This document shows positions 11,820 to 23,299 of a stretch of 64,000 nucleotides of DNA, piece by piece. Origin of the DNA: Anastrepha obliqua (Eukaryota; Arthropoda; Insecta; Diptera; Tephritidae). The DNA lies in NCBI RefSeq assembly GCF_027943255.1, contig NC_072894.1, forward strand, positions 60,453,601 through 60,517,600, read 5' to 3'. The position numbers were made by a program, and so were the translations under genes. The notes below the pieces were generated by a model, which was given only the letters and a program-made list of their open reading frames with translations, did no database searches and had not been told where the DNA came from. The stretch's first letter is position 1, and every line of letters begins with the position of its first letter.

Positions 11820-12780
11820 GCAAATATTCAGCGGTCTGTTCCGCTTTAAGGCTCAAAGCGAGTTCACAATGGAAGACTGTCACACAAGGGCATTCAACCA
11901 TATTAGTCTCCTATACGGATATACCTAGTGATTGTGATTATCACCCTCTTATTCTCTGCTTTGAAAGGAATTTCTCAGCCTGGAATGGCTCGAAGAAGAT
12001 CCATCACCCAACACACCCGTTAAGATCTATACGGACGGATCTAAAATGGATTCTGGTGTAGGATCAGGGTTATATAACGAAGATCTTTTTACCAGTGAAT
12101 CCTTTAAACTATCATATCTGTGCAGTGATCTTCACGCGCAAATAAATGCTATTCATGAAGCCTCAAGATGGTTAGAGATAAATAGAATATCATCAACAGA
12201 TATCTGCACTCTATCAGTCAGCTAAGTTACCCTATGTGCTCTGCATACGATCCAGATAACATCAATGAGTGTCTTACATTGTCATCAATCTCTTAATGGG
12301 ATGGTTAATGGGATGTGCTGAGTTCCAAGCCACATAGACATACCAGGAAACTGTAGAGCTGATCAACTTGCAAGAGAAGGCACCTGTATGTAATTTTACG
12401 CCGACACCTCTCACAATTTGTAAGCTTCTTGTTATGGACGCACTAATCAATTCTGCGAAATTGCTAAGCAAACATAGCTTAGGCTAAATTAACGTCTATT
12501 CAAGAATATCATAACATTGAATAGACTCCAAATTTGCCCTCATAGGACATTGTCTCATAGGAAATGACGCAAGCAGATTAGGCATTTACAAGTATGGTTT
12601 TTGTCGTAGCTGTAGGAATGAAGAGGATTTGGAAACAATTCAACACCTTTTTGCACATGCCCGGCTCTAGCGAGAAGCAGGAACCGATATCTAAGATCCT
12701 ACTTCTTAATGATTATAAACTCAGGATGGTTCAACGGATCCATTTCGTGGTCTAAGTGGCATCGTTGTCTAACCTGCCTC
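11820..12780 (+). mobile_element. Degenerate LINE 3' half (RNase H region)
   Basis: A non-LTR retrotransposon protein is readable in pieces. VKIYTDGSKMDSGVGSGLYN is the first RNase H strand with its catalytic Asp, followed by SDLHAQINAIHEASRWLEI (the usual catalytic E of AEILAI is replaced by Q). The block VPSHIDIPGNCRADQLAREG carries the late Asp region, and IGHCLIGNDASRLGIYKYGF then CRSCRNEEDLETIQHLFA is the terminal Cys/His segment. This domain order is that of R1/Jockey-type elements. Frameshifts and stops interrupt it, and the reverse transcriptase part is missing or unreadable. Confidence 0.75.
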
Positions 12781-12789
12781 CGTACATAA

Positions 12790-13700
12790 CATTTTTCTGA
12801 ATTTTATGTAATAAAATGAAAGTTGCAAGTGGCTACAAAATACCGTTGATTTTTGAAAAATTTTGTGTGGAAGAAAATGGAATTGGGAAATTGTTGCACA
12901 AATTTTGAAAAAAAAACGGTGTGTATGGTTTTGTTGTATGATGAACTAAACTAAAAAAAATTTAATAGACACTAAATAAACAAAAGTAAAAAGCCAAAAC
13001 AGTTCAAATTGTCGCACACTATTTTATTTTTCATGAGTGTATGCATACCAAAAGTCTCAGAATGAAGAGGGGAGTTGATTTAAGCCAGTCTGTAAGTCCG
13101 TCTGCGCACGATAGCTCGAGAAAAAATATATGCATATTTCATTGAAACTTGGAACTCTTTGAAACTCTTTGAAACTCCTTAATAAAAGTAAAGCCTATAT
13201 CGATTAATAACCATGCCCACCTCCCATATAATGGTAATTTTCAAAAAGAAAAAAAAATTGTGACATTCTATTTTAAAAATGCTCCAAAACTAGAGATCCG
13301 AAGAAGCATATTTCGCACAACTTCGCATACATTTTGAACTGTCAAATAAAAATCTATTGAATGTATTTTGCAAGTCTGATTAGCGGGAAAATGGCGCAGC
13401 TTACGAACTAAATTTAAATTTTACCTAAAGTTTTGTTAAGTGATATTTCAAAAGCAATGCTACCAATAGACATATTTTTACAGATTTGCATGAAACGTAT
13501 ACTCGTATTATTATATTATTAAACAATATATGTATGAAAATTGTAAATGTAATATTTTTTTTTTCAGAAATACTAATTTCTATATTTGATTTGACGTGAA
13601 GCATAATCAGCCTGACGTTGTGCGAAGTATGCATAATCAGACCTTAACGCATGCTTTTCTACTGATGAACTCGGCGCTATTGTTAAAAAATGTAAGCGTA
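12790..13700. other. Non-coding DNA with an old dispersed repeat patch
   Basis: From 13,050 to 13,260 the wording aagtccgtctgcgcacgata followed by gctcgag and aaacttggaactctttgaaa, then ccatgcccacctccc, matches the style of a repeat seen widely in flies and resembles patches at 6.4 and 15.4 kb. The triplicated tttgaaactc at 13,150-13,180 is a local slip. Confidence 0.35.
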
Positions 13701-13717
13701 CGGAAAATATAATGTGT

Positions 13718-14993
13718 GGGGTGTTCACACTTCGTTCCAAATTATGTACGAAAATGTAGACGTCTACATTTTGAGAAATTTTCTAAAATAAATAAAAAAA
13801 TATGTATTATCAATTGGAAATTTAGTCAAACATTTGCAATTTTTTCGGACAGAAATGTAAAGGCGCCTTATAAAAAATGGACTGAGACGGAGCAACAAAA
13901 TTCAATGGATTTTCTATGCGACAATCAGCCTTTGGAAAAACAAAGTTGTAATGTTTATTACTCAGCCTCGGTAGTCAAGCGTAAGTGCACTAGCTTGCCA
14001 TCCCAGAGGTTGTGGATTCGAATCCCACGTAAAGCACGGTCCTCGCACTTTTCCAAACTTACCTACTTTCCTAGTTTCTATATAAAAAAAAAATAATTCC
14101 TCAACCCCAACAACCTTATCTTTCCAATCCTTACTACCGCACAAAAAGTCAGCGCATTGTGATACTTGTTGCATTGTGGCTCCAAAAACAAGCAAAAAAA
14201 TAAAGAAAAAGACACAGTTACGCACAGCATCAGTGGCGCCAGCAAGAGGAAGCAGGCAATCGCGGTAATAGCGCAGACACACCAAATTTAGCGAAGTCCT
14301 CAATCATCTGTGTCATCCTTCTGCCAGAAAAATTTGACACACAGATGGCGCTTCAATCAGTAAGAAGGCGTTGTTCCTAAGCAAAGACAGTAAAGAAGTA
14401 AATTAGAGAGTATCCAATGGAAAGCGGTTCGTAACAAAGTGTGGAGTGTGCGGCAAGCGTACATAAGGGCAAAGGGAGCCGAAAGCTCCGCAAGCGCTGG
14501 GACTTTCATGGATGGGGAAACTATCCGAGGTTGGTAAAACATATTATATATGAAATCTTTTGTAAGCCTTGCCATATTTTAAAAGCGATAAGATGTAGCT
14601 AAACTCATCGATCTCAATACATAGCATCTGACGACATCTTTTGCTATCGAATTGCCCAAGCTCATTTTGTGTCGAATCCTGTGTTGTCGGAATATTAATA
14701 AATCTAGTGCAGTTTGGAAGCACAGTCCATTTAACAGTTCTCCTTTTTCACTCGTCGTCGGCGCACGTATCACCGAAATGACAATTTTTTCAGAACATTC
14801 AAAGCAGAATTTGAACTATAAACTAAACTACCGAATTGACGGAAAGCAGAAATGTCTGGCAACACAAGTAAAGTTTTGTGGCGATTTTTCGACGGTTGCT
14901 AGAAAGTAGTCCTCACATTTTGATGATAAAAATGTCTTAAAACGTAGACGCCTACATTTCCAGACAAAATTTGGAATGAAATGTGAACACTCC
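13718..14993 (+). mobile_element. DNA transposon with long inverted repeats and Myb/SANT-like coding halves
   Basis: The left end ggggtgttcacacttcgttc followed by caaatt is repeated in inverse at the right end (reverse complement ggagtgttcacatttcattc, caaatt), giving terminal repeats of roughly 60 bp. Just inside each end lies a palindrome: a perfect 22-bp one centred on TAGACGTCTA at 13,751-13,772, and a near-perfect mate at 14,939-14,959. Inside, YKKWTETEQQNSMDFLCDNQ (13,875-13,935) resembles the first helix of a Myb/SANT-like DNA-binding domain, and IQWKAVRNKVWSVRQAYIRA (from ~14,412) resembles its second half. Both are in the same frame but separated by a SINE and stops. The flanks share only a loose 8-base similarity, so target-site duplication and superfamily are unresolved. 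I could not identify a transposase in it. Confidence 0.6.
13957..14110 (+). mobile_element. tRNA-derived SINE inserted inside the DNA transposon
   Basis: The segment reads as a tRNA-like fold: gcctcggtagtcaagcgtaa gives an A box, and a B box ggattcgaatccc follows at ~14,010. An arm-like ccatcccagagg lies between them, as in leucine- or serine-type tRNAs. Downstream is a C-rich body and an A run at 14,084-14,093. It lacks the body of the main SINE family, so it is a second family. It could alternatively be a decayed tRNA pseudogene. The right edge may extend to about 14,300. Confidence 0.55.
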
Positions 14994-15004
14994 AATTGTT
15001 CAAG

Positions 15005-16275
15005 TACCTTTAATTGCATCATTTTAGCTGTATGTTATTTTTTGTTTTTGTTTTGCATTTTGTGTATTTTGTACTGCGAAATAATATAGCACAAATTACA
15101 TAAAATGCCTGCTTATGTTTTTTCATTTTAGCAAGATTTTATGAAATATAGAACACTTTACAAAAAATCGTATCAGCTTCAAATAAAATCCAAATTATTC
15201 ATATCTGAACTGCTATTATTTGCTAATAATAACACTAACTTTTTTATCGAACTTTCGAGTTGTTGACCCTTTCAGCTAGTACTCGTTCTCGTATTAGTTT
15301 TTAATATAACAAATCAATCCATATAATGAACCCAAAAACAAAAACAAAAAATACGACGCCAGTAAATTTCAGAAATGCGGGTATTACTACGCTCACTTCT
15401 GGGTGTATATCGGTAACGACTTAATAAAACTCGCCTAAATTTGGTACACATTTGCTACCAACCTCATTTTAAAGAAAACATTCACCCTCTTAATAAATGC
15501 TCAGACCAACTTTCCGTCCGTCCGGCCGCTTAATATTACAAACTAACTAAAATTATCAGTGCCTTTGAGTTGGTTCAATTCCAACATTTAGCATCGAGCA
15601 AAAATTAAATTTTATTGAAATGTGTGCAGGTATATAAAGTTTGGTCCGAATTGAATTTAACAATTTCTTAGTTTTTTTTTGTAATGCTGCCCACCCGCCC
15701 AGTAGCAGAAGCAAACAGAGGAAGCAACAGTGCTTGGTGTGTGCGCCATGTAAGCCAGACAAGGCTTTAAAATCGCCACATACCTGCCAATCATAATCGT
15801 TATATATTTAATCTCATCTATTCTCATATTATATCTATTTGAGGATTTTTCCATATATTTTTATATGTGTATATATTTTAATTTTCTTTTCTCTAGATAT
15901 ATTAGGTTTCATAAGTAAAAAAAATTTCGAAAATCGGTTCTTTATATATTTCTTTCATATTATTTGTAAGTACATTTTTTTAGTTTTGTAAATATCTTGA
16001 AAACGTTTAGTTAATCTAAAATGAAGCATTCGTAAAGATATCAAATTTAATTACCTTTAAATTGATATATCATTTTTTTCTTAACGGTGTGCGGGTTCTC
16101 CAAAAACATCCAAAAAAGCATGGAATTGGATAGTTTGACTCTTGGGAAAAAGTCACTGAATATCGGTAAGCCAGTGAAATCATGGAATACAATTTTGAAA
16201 TTTGACAAGAAATGCCCATCTATATATTTTATATATATACATACATATTTACTTATAAATAAATAGTACTTACAG
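15005..16275. other. AT-rich non-coding DNA
   Basis: No gene. At 15,400-15,560 a patch reading aaatttggtacacatttgct and tttccgtccgtccggccgc echoes the old repeats at 6.4 and 13.1 kb. The remainder is AT-rich with TATA-type runs at 15,850-15,890 and 16,220-16,250. Confidence 0.35.
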
Positions 16276-16277
16276 CC

Positions 16278-16372
16278 TTTTATTGGTTGTTAGCCTGCTA
16301 AGTTGTGGTGTGTGTTTTGATGTATTTCCACAGTTCTACGCCGTCCTCCAACGGCAGATGTTTTTAACTGTC
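16278..16372 (-). mobile_element. Degenerate SINE fragment
   Basis: Wording such as tgtggtgtgtgttttgatgt, atttccacag and ccaacggcagatgtttttaa is the reverse complement of the main SINE body, with many substitutions. Head and tail are missing. Confidence 0.45.
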
Positions 16373-16929
16373 CACCCATGGCCTACACTTGGACAAATTT
16401 AAATTTCTTCCGTAAAAAAAAATAAACATAATTTTAACACTCTTTCGATTACTATTTCCTTTGCGCATTTGTGACTTAAATACATAACCGTGCCACCCAA
16501 ATTACGAATTCATTAACCAGTATTTTCTGCACAGCTATTTTTTTTTACTTTATTACAACCAGTTTACGGATTGTTTAGAATGAGCATGTGAAGTAAATAA
16601 GCAGATGATGCGAGTAGTCGTCAGAGAGCATGAAATGCATCTCATACGCGTATCACCTTTAATGCTCAGTTTAGTAGCAGATTTAAGTATAGTAACAAAG
16701 TATACTTTTGGGCTGGAAACAATGCTTTTAATAGTTTGTTTAAACAAGTAAAAAAGTTTAAGTAAAAACTACAAATATGCTTAGGTAGATGTATTGGTGC
16801 GTACGGTATGCCCTCAAATACTTGAGGGTAAAACTAATTAGCTCTTATTTTGAACAAATTTTAATGAATCTTAACCCATTTTTTACACAACATTAATTTA
16901 GGTATAACCTATAAAATCATGCAATAAAA

Positions 16930-17345
16930 TTTCATCACCTGTGCTAATCTCCCCGATCCGGGTTCGAAGACGATTGCATGTTCGAATCAAAAGCTCCTTA
17001 TTCATGTTGACCATAACGATATTGACTGTAACCTTCAAAGAAGATATGATGATATGAAGATGCCCCTTTGGTTTCACGCTTAACTAAGCCCCATACGTAG
17101 TAATCCAGGGGAGTAAGGTGTGGGGACTTAAGCGACCATTCTTGTGTCGCCATCGCTTTGTGTAAAGGAACAGAGTCTTCTGGAAGATAAGGGCTGACCC
17201 CACGTACAGCATCAATCCATGGTTGCACTTCTGTTTCGTAGGATTCGAACATAACCATCTGTCATTCGAATCGTTTCTATTGTGGGTCTTTGGTCTCGGC
17301 CAAAATTGGTTTAGTCGAAAAAACCATAGCATCTCAGGCGTTTCA
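16930..17345 (-). mobile_element. Mariner/IS630 transposase carboxy-terminal fragment
   Basis: The minus strand encodes VQPWIDAVRGVSPYLPEDSV, PLHKAMATQEWSLKSPHLTP and LDYYVWGLVKRETKG. These are the second and third catalytic regions of a Tc1/mariner-type transposase. The third block normally reads SPDLTPLD, and here the catalytic Asp is His, so the copy is inactive. Upstream in the same strand NRNDSNDRWLCSNPTKQ comes from the segment between the first and second catalytic blocks, in another frame. A related copy at 59.8-60.4 kb carries the amino half of a similar protein. Confidence 0.75.
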
Positions 17346-17349
17346 GGGC

Positions 17350-18680
17350 ATTTAATTTTGTTTAGAGAGCGGATTCATTCTGGAGATATTCATGGACGAC
17401 TAGACGGATAAGACCCTCAGAAGCATTCTACTACCTCGCAAGCGTCCTCATTGCCGCTAGATGCTTCCAATTTACGGCGAACCTATGAACAAATAAAGGG
17501 GGGAATCAAGAAAATTGAAGATTTTTAAATCGGTGTGATTTGCAAATATAGCTATGATAATTGCAAGTCTCTTCATTTATTGAGTTAAGTTGTAGTCCTG
17601 TATGTCTGAAATGAAAAGTGAAAAGAAAAAATAATGGTTTCGGGAAGTTATATCCACATATTTGTATGCCCTCAACTACCGTATGCACCCTGAATTTGGT
17701 AACAAAGGTGCTGCCACAGAGTGCGAAGAAATTGTTGAACAGGTTGAATTCCAGCTAACGAGGCTTCATTGAAAACCGGAAAGACGGCAGATATCGGTAT
17801 AGAAGAGCTGAATCCTTTATCTAAAACAACAAAATCATTTAAAAGACATCTCACGAAGTCGATTAGACTAAAAATAAGGTAATCTCGTGTCATTAAATCG
17901 GGCCAAAGTGTATTACTCTAATACAAATCTTCATATTTTATGTTTAGAGATCTTCAATCGCCCACTGTCCACTTTCTGGCCATATATTTGCAGGTCTTAC
18001 TTACCAATCTTGATACAAAGCAGCTTAGCGAAGTCAACTGGTTGTTTTTCTCCTTGACACTGGCAAGATTATAAGAAATTTTGTGCCAATAAAGAGGAGT
18101 AATAGAGGATCCTATGGTAAATATCATCCGGGCTACTTACGAGATAAAACCCTCAACCATTAATATTTGTCATAAGAATAAAATTGTGTTCTATAAATAA
18201 TAAGAGTGCTTTTTTTGCTTGACAGGGCGGGGCAATTGATTTCATCTCAATTAAAGTTGTCAGCACTCGCTGACACACAAACACATAAAACTCCAGTCGG
18301 TTTGAATCTTGGGAATTGGACAGTTATCGTGTCAAGCAGCCTTGTGCGACTGTTGGGGACATTGTTAGAGGATGCAATTACCACGGTCAAAATGTTTGTC
18401 TGCCCCGGGATTCAAAATGGTTTTCTATGTTTAGCGAGTTGAGAATGTTCTTCAGTTATTCGAATTTTCAGATTACTTCTTTGACCAGTAAGTTCGTCCA
18501 TTTTGCTTGTTTATATCCTGTCCATTTACAAATGGGACTTATGGTAAGCATTGAATTCGACAGCTCCTCACTTTGGGCCACGCAAAGCTATTATTTAACT
18601 TCATCTTGAGCCGATATCACATCACGCACTTTCTACACTTTGCATAGCTACAGCCCGAGGTAATTTTTCATATTTCACAT
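17350..18680. other. Unassigned DNA
   Basis: Moderately GC-rich pieces at 17,690-17,900 and 18,200-18,600 contain open frames of 73-97 codons on either strand. None shows a family motif, signal peptide with following exon, or convincing splice signals. They may be old transposon DNA. Confidence 0.3.
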
Positions 18681-18689
18681 ACACATCTG

Positions 18690-18905
18690 ACTCAGCCAAC
18701 GATGCCGCTGGATCTTTATTCGCTGCGCTATGTCTATATCGTCGTAAAGCTCATATAACTCATCGCCATGTTTCCATCGCCTTCGATACTCGCCGCCGCT
18801 AACGTGCAAAGGTCCAAAAATTGTCCGCATACTCTTTCTCTCAAACACTCTCATCGTCCAACCTTCTGCGCTATTCGATAGGACGGGTATAATGAGAGCC
18901 TTATA
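18690..18905 (-). mobile_element. LINE fragment, RTE-like
   Basis: On the minus strand the text decodes, with shifts, to a sequence resembling VFERKSMRTIFGPLHVSG followed by EYRRRWKHGDELYELYDDID, the region just after the reverse transcriptase core in RTE-type elements, which precedes an RLRWLGHV-like motif. Truncated at both ends. Plus-strand frames here are shadows. Confidence 0.6.
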
Positions 18906-19037
18906 GTGTTACTTTTGTTCGTTCAGAGAAAACGTTTTTATTACACTCGAGGATATGGGCGAAGTACTACCAACGGTTCAAAAGCTATTAAAAACTGTTC
19001 TCTTAAAAACACTAAAAATTTTAATTTAACTTATCTC

Positions 19038-19043
19038 TTTATT
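19038..19043 (-). promoter_or_regulatory. Candidate polyadenylation signal AATAAA
   Basis: The minus strand reads TGAAAATAAAGAG about 310 nt past the stop codon of the large membrane-protein exon, a normal distance for an insect 3' untranslated region. Other AT-rich candidates exist nearby. Confidence 0.4.
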
Positions 19044-19352
19044 TTCAATAAGTCCCACATATGAAACATGTAATTGAAATATAATAATAAAAAATATAAA
19101 TAGATTTCATAAGTTTTAACGAAAATATTATCATTTACAAACTAGAGCTAACAAAGTCATAAATAAGTGATTTCTTTCCAAGACTTAAATACTTATAATT
19201 TTAAAACATTAAACTTGAGTAATCAAAATCATTTTTGTTGAACTCATAGAAACGATCTCCCATTTAACGGCAATATTGGTTAAAAATACTCTAGTAATTA
19301 TTAAGCACCAACATTCAGCGCCTTATGATCTTATCTCGCCCCCTCTGCTCAC

Positions 19353-21665
19353 CTACAACGCGTCGTCTACTTGAAATTTTATCAAATCCTCTACAGGAAA
19401 GCGAAAGAGTGAAGCAGCTTGCGCCTCCGACGCCATCTGGTCGATATTCGCGGATGACTCATTGTAACGTTGGAAGTTACTGCGTGGCAATCCCTCGTTG
19501 CGATCGTAACGCTTAGCATTCTCCGCCGCGTCCAATTTATTGCCCACCAAAGCCGCGGCGTGGGGTAGATCAGTGACTTCCGCTGCTACAATAGGATGCT
19601 CAAAATCGACCAGTCCTTCCGGCTCAGAGCTGTCACTACGCGAGACCGGCTGTTCGGGCGAATTTGTTGAATTGGAATTGTGCGCCTGATGATGCGGTTC
19701 AAGCGGCGATAGTGACTCCCTTTCTTCCATGATAATATGACGATTCATATTTTGAGCCGCATTATAAAACGGATTGTTCGATGTTGGTGCTGGCAGTACA
19801 TTCTGTTTGTGTTTGGGGAAAACATTTAAATGGACTAATATTTGATTTTGATTTGCTTTGGCACCTGGTGGGCCGCTAGCACTCACACTATTTGCACTGC
19901 TGATGTGTGCTATATCCAGTGGCATAAACGGTGTCTGGAATTGAGACTTCGACATTTGTTCGGGGAAAACCGCTTGCATATTGCTCGATTGTGGTACATG
20001 CGATTGCAATTGGGGCTGAGTGGATGTGGTTGGGAATCTAAATGGAGCGAAAGATGATTGATCGTATGTGTGATGAAAGCCATAGGCTGCCGTTGAAGGA
20101 ATCACGGGCATGGTGTAGTAGTCGAGAAAAGGATTACGTACTATATGGGGTCGACGTGTCGATGAAGCGTGTTTGACTTCATCATAGGTAAAGTCAGTTG
20201 GCTTGAAATTTTTTGTAGGTGGCATTACCGGATAGATATCGAGGTTTACTTTGAAGGGCACGCGTGTCATTTTCGTCTTTTGCACCCCGCTAATATCCAG
20301 CATGGGCTGATAGCTTGCCATGAATGGGTCTGTTATGAATGGGCGCTGATTACTGAACTGTTGTAGCATTATATTAGTATTCAGGTTGGGTTGATTCTGC
20401 TTGCTTTTCGATTTATTTTTAGAGCGATTACTTTGCAATTGCTGATGTAACGCGAGCAGATTAACCTCGTTTGGTGAGCGTGGCTTAAATGGATAAATCT
20501 GATCCATGGCAATGCGTTGCTGATAGGGCGCATGTGGCATCATATTCACTATGGGTCCTGGATATGGTTTCAACATTTGCAGATTCATTGGCATTGACAT
20601 GGGTATAGCGAACTGCATCTGCTTCTTATTCCTTTTGCCACGGAAGAAGTTCGCGATGCCACTAGATTTCAGATTCTTTAAAGTCCCAGCTATATGTAAC
20701 CCTGTCGGCATCATTACCATCGGCGGCACTTTGCTCGCGCCACCTCCCAATTGCAATCGGTGTAGTATGTCTTGGATATTATTCACATCGCCGCGCTCCT
20801 CCTCGGCTTTCTTAAATTCCTGCGGCAGCGGACCCTCGTGTGGAAAGTGAAACGGTTTCGGTTTCTCCTCATTTCTAAATGTCGAGTTGAGCGGTATATC
20901 CAAGTACTGACGTCTACTGAGCATCATCGAAGGTTGGCGTGACGTGAGACGCGGTGGGCGTGGTATCTGATCACGTAGATCACTACGCACTGGCGTCATT
21001 GTCGATGAACGTCGCGGCAATTGTTCATACAGATGCAACGATTGTCGCTGACGTGCTTCTGCAAAATTTGTGGTTGGCTGGTAGTCACTGTCAGTTGCGC
21101 TAGACTTTCCTTCACCCATGCTGAAAATGCCGCCGCCGCCACCACCGACGAACGGTGGCGGTTGAGGTCGTCTCGCTTTCGTGCGCCATGTTCCATAAAT
21201 GGGTTGCTCATACACCGAATTACTGCTGCTAACAGGCTCCCCACCAACACCAACATCAGCACGCTCTAGTAAATACGCCGTTTCAGCGCGTTCGCTAGCG
21301 TGCAACTTTTCCTCAGGCTCGTATTGTTGTTGATTGGCTTGCTGATGCAGCTGCTGCTGTTGCTGTTGTTGGTATTGCTGTAATTGTTGTTGCTGCTGCA
21401 ATTGCGCTTGTGCACGCATCTCCTCCAAGCCGTCGATTTTGATGTGATTTGGTGTTCTCAGTGGCCGCGAACGCGGTTGAATAGCATGTGTTGTTGGCAA
21501 CTCTGTGCGCAGCTGCACTTCTTGGCCATCAATCTGCACAATGGTTGGCAGTGTCGTATCTTGGCTTGTGGGATTATAGCTTTGTATATTTCGGGTGCGC
21601 AAAGCAGCTGTTTGATTCTGATAATACTCCGCTGTAGACGCGACCTTCACTATCATTAGCGACAT
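19353..21665 (-). CDS. Exon 2 of an uncharacterised single-pass membrane protein
   Basis: A 770-codon exon plus stop. The open frame runs ten codons further upstream, but those codons include a pyrimidine tract ending in CCGCAG, an excellent acceptor, so coding most likely begins at 21,665 with MSLMIVKVASTAEYYQNQ. The first residues complete a membrane helix begun in exon 1 at 25,903-26,076, and the two exons join in phase 0. The long tail is low-complexity and probably disordered. It has a poly-Gln region about 50 residues long in its first fifth, a Gly run after PPPFV, Met/Pro-rich stretches (FAIPMSMPMNLQMLKPYPGP), Ser/Asn/Gln-rich segments, and a short ordered-looking end VEDLIKFQVDDAL. 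Pro-Tyr and Pro-Phe patches such as DIYPVMPP and RNPFLDYY recur. I do not recognise the protein and assign no function. Confidence 0.85.
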   Translation of the reverse strand: MSLMIVKVASTAEYYQNQTAALRTRNIQSYNPTSQDTTLPTIVQIDGQEVQLRTELPTTHAIQPRSRPLRTPNHIKIDGLEEMRAQAQLQQQQQLQQYQQQQQQQLHQQANQQQYEPEEKLHASERAETAYLLERADVGVGGEPVSSSNSVYEQPIYGTWRTKARRPQPPPFVGGGGGGIFSMGEGKSSATDSDYQPTTNFAEARQRQSLHLYEQLPRRSSTMTPVRSDLRDQIPRPPRLTSRQPSMMLSRRQYLDIPLNSTFRNEEKPKPFHFPHEGPLPQEFKKAEEERGDVNNIQDILHRLQLGGGASKVPPMVMMPTGLHIAGTLKNLKSSGIANFFRGKRNKKQMQFAIPMSMPMNLQMLKPYPGPIVNMMPHAPYQQRIAMDQIYPFKPRSPNEVNLLALHQQLQSNRSKNKSKSKQNQPNLNTNIMLQQFSNQRPFITDPFMASYQPMLDISGVQKTKMTRVPFKVNLDIYPVMPPTKNFKPTDFTYDEVKHASSTRRPHIVRNPFLDYYTMPVIPSTAAYGFHHTYDQSSFAPFRFPTTSTQPQLQSHVPQSSNMQAVFPEQMSKSQFQTPFMPLDIAHISSANSVSASGPPGAKANQNQILVHLNVFPKHKQNVLPAPTSNNPFYNAAQNMNRHIIMEERESLSPLEPHHQAHNSNSTNSPEQPVSRSDSSEPEGLVDFEHPIVAAEVTDLPHAAALVGNKLDAAENAKRYDRNEGLPRSNFQRYNESSANIDQMASEAQAASLFRFPVEDLIKFQVDDAL

Positions 21666-22734
21666 CTGCGGTTGGAAAAAATAGCATGAAAACATTAGGA
21701 TATATTTTTTTACTTTATCTAAATTTTTGTATACCTTAAAAAAACGTTTTTTATTATGAAAAATAATATATAATAATAATAAAAAAAATGTATAATAACT
21801 TTTCTAAATACGATGTGCGTTTTAGCCGTTAGGGGTTCCTTGGCTCGACCAATTCAATTTTATAATACCTTCGATGTATTTTTAATATAATGATGTATAA
21901 TACCAACTTTGTTTTTTTTTTTTAATTGCCCGTGTTTGGGGGGTGGACCGATTTCACCCAATATGGAATATTAAAGTACTAAAGTTGTATAGTATTTGGA
22001 ACTATAATAAGTTGCAGAATAAAGATTTTATTTAAAAGTCAGTTACTCTATTGCTTGAACTGTGTTTGCCACAATACGTTTAATACTTTTTTCCAAAACA
22101 TGCGGCAAGGGTATATTCTTCAAAATATCGATAAAGGATACAATTCCTAAGTTTCTGGAGCATACAACACCGAATGGAAAAGTCCAGGGGATTACAATCA
22201 TATGAGCTCAGGCCATCCTTGAGAACAGAATCAAATAAAATTTTGTTTACACCAGCCTTGAACAGTTTTTACGGTTTCCGCATATTCAGAATCTTAGCCG
22301 TGAAATTACTCTGCAGCACTTCTTTCTAATAGTATTTTGCGACAATTGTTAACCCTTTGCCAATGAAAAACAGAGATAAGAGAACTTTTCGAGATATAGC
22401 ACTCAAATCAAAGCAGATGAAGACTTTTAGTATATTGGAATATGTTTCTTGCCAATGCGAATTTTACAGTTATGTACATTGCCAATACCTGTCTTAAGGT
22501 AAAGGTATGCTATGCCCAGCCAAACTGAAACTTTCACATAGCTTTTCTCAGGTACCGCATATGCTAAGGTACTGAAATTTCATACAATTATATAAATTAA
22601 GAATGCGGTAATTAAGGCAAAAAGCATTAGGTATGAGTCAATGGAAATTTTCAAATCTTAAAACCATGTTTATGGATGGCTACCAGGGTTTGAAACATGG
22701 CATATTTTATCACTCTTTCTCATGCTAACCGGCG

Positions 22735-22915
22735 GCAGTTGGACACACCAAGTGAAGCGAAGACCTACCTAATATTTTAAACGCAGAGGAGGCCTTCCTC
22801 TGCTCCCACCAGCTGGTACCGCATCAAATACTTTCGGAGCCGGAGCGTTTGTATCCATTCGGGCGACATGGCCCAGCCAACGTGCCTGCGCTACGTCCAT
22901 ATCATCATACAGCGA
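22735..22915 (-). mobile_element. LINE 3' end
   Basis: Reverse-complemented, the text encodes GHVARMDTNAPAPKVFDAVP followed by AGGSRGRPPLR-like residues, the hydrophilic carboxy end of an insect non-LTR element. The same family occurs in plus orientation at 57.42-57.78 kb, with nearly identical wording around ctccggctc and ggtaccagctggtgg. Truncated. Confidence 0.7.
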
Positions 22916-23299
22916 TACTATAGTAGTACATGTAAATAGTGTACTCTATATTTTATATAGTAAAAGTAGCAAATTTGCATACATACGAGTACGTATTATG
23001 AAATTAATACCATCTGGAAAATAATGAAATTTACTACAACAAGCAATTACTTAGAAAACATAAAATTGTTGTTATCGCATAGCTATCGTAAATCTTTACA
23101 TATCTAGGTGACCTTTGCATATTATGCGCCTACAAATAGGCAGCGAAAGAAGAATGGAAGATATAGAGCGTGTTTCCCTGTGTTATCCAGCTCAATAGCC
23201 TGACCAATTGCCAATGGAACTATCACCATAAGCTTCAATTATGGAAGTAGAAACATAAATACGGAGAAGCAGAAACATAGCAATTTGTAGAATTCTCCA

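Noticed and set aside
14010..14025. tRNA gene suggested by a good B box
   Set aside because: The acceptor stem does not pair clearly and the unit continues into a SINE-like body; treated as a SINE.
18206..18609. Overlapping plus-strand frames of 78 and 97 codons with several Cys residues
   Set aside because: Considered as a chitin-binding or zinc-finger fragment, but the Cys spacing fits no family and both frames are otherwise unsupported.
20551..21659. Plus-strand open frames of 62-99 codons
   Set aside because: They lie opposite the large membrane-protein exon and show no independent motif.
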